Assembly: GCA_036925085.1 (NCBI GenBank)
Contig: JAUPFP010000040.1
Span: 1,627,384 to 1,691,383, forward strand
Direction of reading: 5' to 3'
DNA length: 64,000 nucleotides
Source of the DNA: Brachycybe producta
Lineage: Eukaryota; Arthropoda; Diplopoda; Playtdesmida; Andrognathidae
The position numbers and the translations under genes are program-made. Each line of letters opens with the position of its first letter. The first letter of the stretch is position 1. The notes below the pieces were generated by a model. The model worked only from the letters and a program-made list of their open reading frames with translations. It was not told the DNA's origin and searched no databases. Shown piece after piece: positions 56,193 to 64,000 of the stretch.

Positions 56193-56401
56193 ACAGGCAA
56201 TTAGAAATCGGGACAAACAGAAGTTGGCTCCGCCCCTTTTTATGACGACCGGCAACTTCTAATTGGTTGGTTATGTAATTGACGTCACATGCTCCGCGCC
56301 CTTTTCAAAATCGAACCACACAACAAACCAATTAGAAGTTGCGATTCGTCATAAAAAAGGGCGGAGCCAACGTCTGTTTGTCCCGATTTCTAATTGCTTC
56401 T
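56193..56401. mobile_element. Family A MITE, copy 8
   Basis: ACAGGCAATTAGAAATCGGG... with the right terminus diverged (TAATTGCTTCT). Flanks ATTACATTG (56184-56192) and TTTACATTG (56402-56410) match at 8 of 9. TGACGTCA at 56280-56287. Confidence 0.9.
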
Positions 56402-56865
56402 TTTACATTGTTCCTGCATTACTTTATAATTTGCATCAAGGGGCCACATATTGATCATCCCTTTTCACCATGTGTTAACAACAACATATTCAAGGAAGCT
56501 TTTTTTTTTTACCTGCAGGTTCAAGTTGTAATTTGTCAAACACACAACTTCCTAGTTAGTAGTTACAACATTGCACATTTTAAAGTCAACTGAATTCAAG
56601 ATTGTTAGAAAATACAAACAGGTGTTGCTGCTCTTCAGCTTGGCACTTTTGTGACTTGTGTGTGCTTATCTGTTTTTTTTTTTTTAAATAAATAAATTCT
56701 TTCTTAATGAATGTAGATGGTGCCACTAAGAGTTTCGAGGTCAAAAATGGCAACAGAAACGCAAATTCTATTCAAATTCCATTTTTTTTTTCTGTGAAAA
56801 GGCTTTCAAGAAATTCTGTAAACCAAAGTTCATTTTTATAAAGCAACTTGAAAAAAAAAAAAGCT

Positions 56866-57225
56866 CATTTCAGTCAAGAAACCTTGTTAGAGACTAGAAA
56901 GTTCTCTACACTAGATTAATCAAGGTCTAAATGCTAGTTTGACCTTTAGCCTCCAGTAGAAATCCATGAATACCTAAAAACAATTGCACTTTTAAGTCGA
57001 CAAACCTTGTTAGAGAATAGAATGTTCTCTACAATCCATTAGATTAGGTCTAAAGGCTATTTTAGCCTCTAGCCTCTAGTAGGATTCCATGAATTCTTCC
57101 TCCAAAGTTCAGGAAAAAGGCCAACCTAAAAAAAAATGCACTTTTAAGTCGACAAACCTTGTTAGAGACTAGAATGTTCTCTACACTAGATTAGGTCTAA
57201 AGGCTATTTTAGCCTCTATCCAGGT
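56866..57225. repeat. ~130-bp tandem repeat, ~2.7 units
   Basis: GCACTTTTAAGTCGACAAAC, CTTGTTAGAGACTAGAATGT, TCTCTACACTAGATTAGGTC, TAAAGGCTATTTTAGCCTC recur three times. Each has a TTAGAGACTAGAA variant of the family F core motif. The decayed continuation, rich in GCCTCTA, runs to about 57650. Confidence 0.75.
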
Positions 57226-58051
57226 TATAACAAATTCAGATGCTAGGGCTGTAGCCTTTATAATATACAGTAAGTTCTAGATGAAAGTTTAACCACCACT
57301 ACCCTCTGAGCTCTAGCCTCTACCCAATGTTCTTTTCACTGAAACTTGTAACTTAGCAGTTGACACATGAACCCTTCTGTTTTACATTTAAAAAAAAGCC
57401 TCTGAGCTTTAGCCTCTAAGGAATCGGAAGAGAAACTTCAGATTTGAAAGATACTTGGCATTTGACACTTGAAGTTTAACTTCAACCCTCTGTTTTAACA
57501 TAAAAAAGCCTCTATTCAAGGGTATCTAAAACAGAGTTCATTTATGTTGAAGCTCTGTGCTCAAAGGGTTCAAAAATTGCAAAGTTTTCTTCTTGAATTT
57601 GGGCCTTTTTAATAAAATAAGACAAATTTACATAAAAAAGCCTCTAGGAAAGTGAGAGATAAACTGTATTTTTTTTTTCTTCCTTTTTTTTTACCCCCTC
57701 ATTCATCTTTTCGCCCCCATTTACCCCCACAAATTCAACCCCCCCCCCCTTCTATCTAATTACATAGACTTCCTTCCGGAAGCAAGGAAGGTTAAATATA
57801 TAATTTGACAAATTCTATTTTCAAAGTATAAACATTTTTTTGTTGTTTCTTATTTGCCAACAAAAAACAACAATAAAAAAAATGTAAACAAGAAGTTTTT
57901 TTGAGGCAAAAATATCAATATTTTTTTGTTGTTCACTCTCATCTTTCATATCATATGTGTTTTATCACTCACATCATATTTAAATATGCAACAAAAATGG
58001 GGTCTTATTTGTGTAGAAATATATAATACATGTTAGGCAATTTGTAAAATG

Positions 58052-58164
<113 letters not shown>

Positions 58165-58286
58165 AGTAGATGAAAGTGCTAAGTGACCTTCATGAATTTG
58201 GGCCTTGATTAGATTTGACTTGTTAATTTTATGCATTTTAGTATTTACACATTGCCTATATAAGTCTAGTCAATGTATAAGTTTAA

Positions 58287-58360
58287 GGTGGTTTTATAAA
58301 GTGTATAAACGACTCTCGAACTCTCTGATTAAGAATGTATTTTAGAAACTAGAAGGGCAG
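58287..58360. mobile_element. Family F-like left end and core
   Basis: TTAA (58283-58286), GGTGGTTTTATAAAGTGTAT, CTCTCGAACTCTCTGATTA, TTTAGAAACTAGAAGGGCAG. Same layout as 36.47 kb. Right end not found. Confidence 0.45.
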
Positions 58361-58914
58361 CTCTCAATTAAAATAAGCTTTTTCTTGTGGAGTTTGAAAA
58401 TGATTAAATTTTAAAGCAGCCTTTTTTTTAATTTCTTTTCTCGAATCCGAATCCTTTTTGCAGTTAGTGAATTTACAGAATGACTGTTTCTCCACTTTGA
58501 CTGTAACATAATACGTGTGTGTGTGTCTAAAATTTGCTTCTTACCTATTTCTTATTGGATGAGCAGAAAAATAAATAGAGAGAAAAGAAATATACAGGTT
58601 TTTTTCTTTCTTGACAGCCAACAGAAGAGAAAATGTGACAGAAACAACAACAAAAAAATTGAATTTCAACTATTTTTTTCTCTCTTTTCTGTCTTTGAAA
58701 AGTGGCTGACAATCAAAGAAAATCTAAAGAATTTTCAACAGGTAGATTTTTTTCTTCTTTCAACTTTGTGTCAAAAGGTTCAAAAGAGAATCGTGGTCAA
58801 TGATTATAATGATACTTCGTCACACTGTGGTCAAGTTGATTGCCCCTCCTCCTATTCCTCCTCCTCCTCCTCACAGTAGTGGTCATTTCTTTAAACTGAC
58901 CACCCCACTGAGGC

Positions 58915-59178
58915 ACAGGCAAGTGTGCCCAACAGTAAAATTTCGTTGGCTCCGCCCTTTTATGAGCGTCAGACCAAATATCAACCAATTAGAAATTGAT
59001 AAGGGCGGGGCATGTGACATCAGACCAAGTAACAAACCAATTAACACCCCTGCCACATGGCTTTCGAGCTGATTGCAGGTGTATTTAATTTAATTTAATT
59101 GATTGAATTAGAAAATTGATGACACTCATAAAAGGGGCGGAAACAAAAACATTTTTACTGCTGCGCACACTTGCCTGT
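58915..59178. mobile_element. Family A2 MITE with perfect 9-bp duplication and LINE insert
   Basis: ACAGGCAAGTGTGCCCAACA...TGCGCACACTTGCCTGT, flanked by CACTGAGGC at 58906-58914 and 59179-59187. The interior resembles family A (CTCCGCCCTTTTATGA, CCAATTAGAAATTG). A LINE 3' terminus lies inside at ~59044-59107. Confidence 0.85.
59044..59107 (+). mobile_element. LINE 3' terminus inside A2
   Basis: CCCTGCCACATGGCTTTCG, AGCTGATTGCAGGTG, then a TTTAATTTAATTTAATTGA tail. AATTA occurs on both sides of the insertion, so the duplication is short or eroded. Confidence 0.6.
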
Positions 59179-59189
59179 CACTGAGGCAC

Positions 59190-59376
59190 ACAGGCAAGTA
59201 AGCGCAGTAAACTACAGTCGTTTGCCCTACCCTTTTATGAGCATCATCATTTTCTAATTGGTTGGTTACTTGGTCTGATGTCACGCCCTTTTAAATTTCT
59301 AATTGGTTGATATTTGATCTGACTCTCATAAAGGGCGGGGGCAAACGAAAAGTTAGTGCTGGGCACAACTGCCTGT
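59190..59376. mobile_element. Family A2 MITE, second copy
   Basis: ACAGGCAAGTAAGCGCAGTA...AGTGCTGGGCACAACTGCCTGT, two bases after the previous copy's duplication. No duplication of its own can be read. Confidence 0.75.
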
Positions 59377-59452
59377 GGGTGCAATTAGAAACCAAAGACG
59401 GTTTCTTTGTACTGTAAAGAGTCTATCAACAAGTGATTGCTCCACCACTTAA

Positions 59453-60248
59453 GGTGGCTGAATAGATACTTATTTTGTTTTTTGCCTCTCTGGATGGCGC
59501 CACTGCAGCGGATATATGTTCTATAGGAGGTCTCTTTCACCCTCTCCCCTACACCCCTCCCCCTTTTGCGGTTTTCATTAAAACTTTATGTTTTTCAAGG
59601 GAACGTTTTTCAGAAGAAACATTACGAAAAGATTCAATGCGTTTTAGAAACTAGAATAGTTGGTGACAGATAATTCTAAAATGTTTTTCATGATGAAATC
59701 TTTCAAAATAAGCTTTTTATGACAGTTTGAAAATGGAAAAAATATTTTTTCATGAAAAATTAATGAAAAAAAAAAAAAAATGAGCCATTTTCAAACTGAA
59801 CTATAAAATGTTTTATTAATTTTTTGAAGATATTATCTTGAAAAAACTTTTAGCATAATCTTTTACCATTCTAGTTTCGAAAACAATTTGAATTGTTTTC
59901 ATAATGTTGTTTCGAAGAAAAAACAACGTTCGCTTTGACGTTTTTGTGTCCAAATTTTACAAAAAAAAAACGTCTATGGAGCTTACCAATAGCCACTGCA
60001 GTGGCGAACAATATAAATATACAGGCAATTAGAAATAGGGACGCGCAGAAGTTGACTCCGCCCTTTTTATGACGACCAGCAACTTCTAATTGGTTGGTTA
60101 TGTAGTCTGACGTTACATGCTCCGCCCTTTTCAACGTCGAACCACACAACAAACCAATTAGAAGTTGCCATTCGTCATAAAAAGGGCGGAGCCGAATTCT
60201 AAGCGCCCCGATTTCTAATTGCCTGTTATAAATATCTATTCAGCCACA
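59453..60248. mobile_element. Family F foldback, complete, TTAA ends, hosting family A
   Basis: TTAA (59449-59452) GGTGGCTGAATAGATACTTA ... TATCTATTCAGCCACA TTAA (60249-60252). The arms include GATGGCGCCACTGCAG / CCACTGCAGTGGCGA, TTTTAGAAACTAGAATAG / CCATTCTAGTTTCGA and GACAGTTTGAAAATGG / CCATTTTCAAACTGAAC. The A copy at 60021-60226 interrupts the right end. The TTAA target suggests a Kolobok- or piggyBac-like source. Confidence 0.85.
60021..60226. mobile_element. Family A MITE, copy 9, perfect 9-bp duplication, nested in F
   Basis: ACAGGCAATTAGAAATAGGG...CCGATTTCTAATTGCCTGT, flanked by TATAAATAT at 60012-60020 and 60227-60235. Confidence 0.95.
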
Positions 60249-60280
60249 TTAATGCTAGAATTAATTGTCAAGTAGCTTAA

Positions 60281-60582
60281 TACCTTGTACACACATGAGT
60301 TAAATGAATTCAAATTAAATGTGTTTAGGTGAATTATACGGAGTCCAGTTAAGGACACATCAACCAAATAAAAATTCAATTTATTATTAATATTTTAAAT
60401 TGAAATACTAAATCAATAATTTTTTCAATAGTTTATTTATTATATTTAAGTATTAACTCAATATTTTGAGATTATTAACTGAATAAATTGAATTCGACAT
60501 ATTGTTTGTTTGTCCTTCACAGGGCTCTGTAAAACATGTTTATTATTTAAATGCAGTTAAATTATCAGGTTTCTACTAGGTA
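60281..60582. mobile_element. Family C MITE, copy 7
   Basis: TACCTTGTACACACATGAGT...TTTCTACTAGGTA, 302 bp, flanked by TAA on the left and TTA on the right. Internal landmarks conserved. Confidence 0.85.
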
Positions 60583-61098
60583 TTAGTTGCCCTTCTTGAA
60601 TTTGAGTCTCATTTTGTGTGCATTTTACAATAGCAATCTGGCTCAGTGCTTCAGTGGTCAAGAGATGAAAATGACCACTGAACACAGCTTGTGGTGTATT
60701 GACCAGGCAGACCCCATTTGAATTGAATACAAAATGAGTCAATTGAAGAAGAAGAAGAAGAAGACTCATTTTCTATGCAATTCCAATGTCCAGTTGGGCA
60801 GTTTCATACTCAATATAATACAATATGTGTGTCTGTGGTTGTGTTAAAGACCCACTTCATTTATATATAATGTGGTGGTCATTTCACACAAACACAAAAC
60901 ACGTTTTATTGAGCTGTTATTTTGGTCTGGAGTGGACCACACCACAAGTGGACAATGAATGTCATCCAATTCAATTCACAGTTATTAGAGAAAACAACAC
61001 AGCACTTTAAAAAGTCCTTCTTCACAATTACTAGGCAATTTGTCAAAAAAAAAATTACCAAATTCAGCAATTACCTAGAGTTTTATGTCATTATTTAA

Positions 61099-61490
61099 GG
61101 TGGCTTTATAGATATTCATTTTGCTTTTGTCTCTCCAGGTGGCGCCACTGCAGTGGCCACTGGCTAATGCTATGCGCCATACACGGTTTGTGTAAAATTT
61201 GGACAGAAAAAACGTCACGTAAACGTTTTTTTCGAAACAACATTATGAAAAAATTGAAATTGTTTTCAAAACTAGAATGGTAAAAGATGATGCTAAAAGT
61301 TTTTTTTAATGACATTATTATCTTCAAAAATAAACATTTTATATTCAAAAAAAATAGTCAATGGAAAAAACCTCCAAAACGGGTTACTTTTCAAACTGAA
61401 CTGTTTGAAAAGTAACCCGTTTTGGAGGTTTTTTTTCCATTGACATTTCATGCCTTTTTCCATTGACTATTTTTTTGCGTTTTTCAAACT
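61099..61490. mobile_element. Family F element, left arm and centre
   Basis: TTAA (61095-61098) GGTGGCTTTATAGATATTCA, TCTCCAGGTGGCGCCACTGC, CAAAACTAGAATGGTAAAAG, then a long hairpin at 61357-61444. The right half after the hairpin does not mirror the left arm out to the terminus, so the element is truncated. Confidence 0.65.
61357..61444. repeat. 40-bp-arm hairpin at the F centre
   Basis: GTCAATGGAAAAAACCTCC to GGGTTACTTTTCAAAC pairs with its complement after the 6-nt loop TGAACT. The only defect is a 2-nt T-run length difference. Arms this intact contrast with the diverged arms of F at 59.5-59.9 kb. Confidence 0.9.
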
Positions 61491-61691
61491 GTACTGGCCC
61501 CCCAGTGATTGTTTTTTGTTCCGTACACCTAAAGAAACATCTGCGGAGACACCGATTTCCAAGTGACAAAGTTGTGAAATCGACTAGTCGGTCTCGTTAA
61601 ATGAGTGGTTTGAGGAGCAATTCGCCTGAAATTCTTTTTTTTTTTTTCAAGAGGCTTAAATCCTTGGATTCCAAGTGGGACTGCTGTGTGG

Positions 61692-61693
<2 letters not shown>

Positions 61694-61739
<46 letters not shown>
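61694..61739. repeat. (GA)n microsatellite
   Basis: About 22 GA units. Confidence 0.95.
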
Positions 61740-61742
<3 letters not shown>

Positions 61743-61859
61743 ATTGAAAAGTTATAAACATTTTACCACAATTCCACTGGACAGAACTAGTCCCCCTAGT
61801 AATGTTTGTCTTGAAACCCATTTCCAACAATTTAAACAAAAGGGCTCCTTGCATTCTTC

Positions 61860-62465
61860 CAGGACAAGGAGGTTCATGCAAATGCATGTTTAGTATTCTG
61901 GCTCAGAATCCATGCTAGATGAGATAGGAACATGATTCATATCATGCTAAAAAGCTAAATATATAAGCTAAATATATATAATGCATGTTTATGCATATTT
62001 TGTCATTTTTTTTTCAAAGCATGACATATTTTGCCAAAATTGGCCAAAAAAAAGTGCATAAATTGTAATTTTCGCAATTTTTTCAAAAAAAAAAAAAAAA
62101 TAGGTCTCAGAACTTTTCTGACTTCATGAAAATTGTGAAAATATACTGTTTATAAGGGGAACACACATAGAATCAGGTTCATCTTATAAATGAAATTAAC
62201 GATGAACTTGATACAAATGATACTTCTGAACCACTTAACGCTCCACCTCGTACATCCTTTGATGTTGAGAGAACTTTTTTTCTAAATATTAAAATTTTTT
62301 GACACAAAATCGATGAAGTTTTCAATTTGAAAATTTAAAAATGTTGCTTGTTTGTCATTTTCTTCAATTTCCTTCCATGGGTGAAATTTTGAATAAGATT
62401 TTTGTATAGTGCATATTTAATGGCATATTTTGTTGTTTTTAAAGTGCATGAACCTCCTTGCCCTG
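61860..62465. mobile_element. Element N, hAT relic, ~606 bp
   Basis: CAGGACAAGGAGGTTCATGCA...TGCATGAACCTCCTTGCCCTG inverted ends of ~21 bp, with one mismatch. The interior has ATGCATATTTTGTCATTTT on both sides and a decayed transposase C-terminus (separate entry). No 8-bp duplication is readable (CATTCTTC and GTTATTAC). Confidence 0.75.
62195..62302 (+). pseudogene. hAT transposase C-terminal relic
   Basis: Within element N one frame reads INDELDTNDTSEPLNAPP, RTSFDVERTFFLNIKIF and then a stop. The S-x-DVER-x-F core corresponds to the VERxFS region at the start of the hAT C-terminal dimerisation domain. The catalytic parts are absent and the frame is short, so it is dead. Its position inside CAG...CTG inverted ends supports the hAT assignment for N. 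Confidence 0.5.
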
Positions 62466-62489
62466 GTTATTACCCCATTTTTTTTATTG

Positions 62490-62590
62490 ATCAGACAAAA
62501 ATGACACAATCCTAAATTTTTGGTCAATTTTCCCCCCATTGACGTCACGAGCTTCTTTCTTAAGAGCGACGCAAGCATACACATTGCTAA
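62490..62590. repeat. Dispersed repeat Q, copy 3
   Basis: CAGACAAAAATGACACAATC, CTAAATTTTTGGTCAATTTT, TGACGTCACGAGCTTCTTTC, GAGCGACGCAAGCATACAC. The longest of the three Q copies. Confidence 0.45.
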
Positions 62591-63195
62591 GAAAGAATGT
62601 GATCAATGGTAAATTCCTCATCAAACATCGATTTCATCATCATTTGTGGTTATTATTGCTATGTGCTTTTTTTTGTCTCAGCAATTTTTGAACCAAACAA
62701 AAAAATTCATCTGTCCGAGACTCTTCTTCTAATCTCTCTTGAGGGCAATAACATAGAGAAGAAAAAAACCATGAGGACAATTTAGTCTCATAAATCTTAT
62801 ATCACATTTTTTTATATTCTCTATCCTCCTCCTCCTCCTCCTCCTCCTCACTCACTTTTCTTGTTGCTATTACTGACTGAGAAATCATCAATCAATACAA
62901 TAAAATATGAATGCCACCAAATGTCAGAATGATGATCAACATCATAAAAACAAATAATATGAAGGAGGAGGAGGAGGAGGAGGGAAAAAAATGTCTCTGG
63001 TCAAGAAACAACTTAGGAATGAATGCATTTTCTAGTTTTTTTCTTCTTCTTCTTCTTCTTCTTCTTCTGCAATTTACACAGTATGTCATTTTGGTGTGCA
63101 CAGTGTGCAGTGTCATTAATGGTGATTTTATATGTGAATTTTTCAAACATTTCTGGCTCCATCTGCTGAGAGGACTTGAAACTCAATCTTGACAA
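62591..63195. other. Unassigned stretch with TCC, GGA and TTC repeats
   Basis: (TCC)n at 62825-62850, (GGA)n at 62963-62982 and (TTC)n at 63041-63067. Both-strand open frames are driven by these runs. Confidence 0.5.
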
Positions 63196-63199
63196 TTAG

Positions 63200-64000
63200 C
63201 TTGAAAGTTAAAAGTTGAAACTCAATATTAAAAATTCAAACTTTTGCAACTCAATTTTGAAACTAGTATTTAACTCAAGCTTGAAACTTTGCTTAGAACT
63301 CAATTTGAAATTCAATTTTGGATTTAACTTGAAACTGAAGTTGACTCTCAACCTTGAAAACATAAGCTTAAAATTTGCTTATAATCAAGCTTGAAACTAA
63401 AGCTTAAAGTTAGCTGGAAACTAAAGCTTGAAACGAAAGCTTGAAACTAAACTTTGAAACTAAACTTTGAAACTAAACTTTGAAACTAAAGCTTGAAACT
63501 AAACTTTGAAACGAAAGCTTGAAACTAAAGCTTGAAACGAAAGCTTGAAACTAAAGTTTCAAACGAAAGCTTGAAACTAAAGTTTCAAACTAAACTTTGA
63601 AACTAAACTTTGAAACTAAACTTTGAAACTAAACTTTGAAACTAAAGTTTGAAACTAAAGTTTGAAACTAAAGCTTGAAACTAAAGCTTGAAACTAAAAC
63701 TTGAAACTAAAGCTTGAAACTAAAACTTGAAACTAAAGCTTGAAACTAAAACTTGAAACTAAAGCTTGAAACTAAAACTTGAAACTAAAGCTTGAAACTA
63801 AAGCTTGAAACTAAAACTTGAAATTAAAGCTTGAAACTAAAACTTGAAACTAAAGCTTGAAACTAAAGTTTGAAATTAAAGCTTGAAAGTATCTTGAAAA
63901 TCAAGCTGAAACTAAAGCTTGAAAGTATCTTGAAAATCAAGCTCAAACTCAATTTTAAAACTCAAGTTTTAGAATAAATTTTATAACTAGCCTTAAACTC
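63200..64000. repeat. 13-bp minisatellite, runs off the window
   Basis: Unit AAGCTTGAAACTA and variants (AAACTTTGAAACTA, AAAGTTTGAAACTA). Degenerate from ~63200, near-perfect from ~63390 to ~63870, and degrading again to the end. In 63660-63850 units alternate AAAGCTTG and AAAACTTG, a 26-bp higher-order period. Confidence 0.95.

Overview
The window is 64 kb of AT-rich eukaryotic, almost certainly animal, intergenic or intronic DNA. It has no bacterial-style gene packing and no long conserved ORF. The longest open frames (29.7-30.8 kb, 39.0-39.6 kb, 48.7-49.2 kb) are translations of tandem repeats. What fills the window is small non-autonomous DNA transposons, truncated non-LTR retrotransposon 3' ends, tRNA-like SINE heads, foldback elements, minisatellites and long microsatellites. 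This points to a large, repeat-rich genome, perhaps of an aquatic invertebrate. I cannot name the species.

Dispersed families recognised by comparing copies inside the window: A, a ~206-bp MITE with ACAGGCA...TGCCTGT ends and 9-bp target duplications (about nine copies); A2, a related family; B, a hAT-like MITE (TAGGCTTG ends, 8-bp duplications); C, a ~305-bp AT-rich MITE (TACCTTGTAC ends, TTA duplications, seven copies); F, I and E, families with TTAA at their ends, of which F and I are foldbacks; K, R and J, inverted-repeat elements; and one or two copies each of several other hAT-like elements, at 24.6, 31.2, 36.7, 46.4 and 61.9 kb. A LINE family is represented only by its 3' end: the RT-protein C-terminus (PRAIRQWN-type) followed by a conserved 3' UTR. 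A second LINE type survives as antisense C-terminal fragments at 5.2, 6.0 and 8.3 kb.

Layout: 0-5 kb, K, A and B, with one A nested in B; 5-8.3 kb, LINE relics and a 540-bp TIR element carrying what looks like the first exon of a MADF-like gene; 8.3-17 kb, G, C and LINE tails; 17-31 kb, microsatellites, C, F, B, hAT MITEs, K, a SINE and a 750-bp GA-rich array; 31-38 kb, foldback R, an array of YY1-like motifs, two J copies (one carrying A, the other preserving the empty site), C and hAT element O; 38.7-39.6 kb, a 21-bp minisatellite; 42.7-42.9 kb, one candidate spliced exon on the minus strand; 44.4-45.4 kb, a three-level nest of insertions; 46-49 kb, a perfect hairpin and 25-bp and 30-bp minisatellites; 50-56 kb, three copies of the ~818-bp foldback I and a dimeric E; 56-64 kb, A, A2, F, C, a hAT relic with a decayed transposase C-terminus, and a 13-bp minisatellite running off the end.

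No functional pathway or operon is present. The most informative material is the insertion history: nested copies with intact target duplications, one paralogous empty site, a possible MADF exon and the candidate exon near 42.8 kb.
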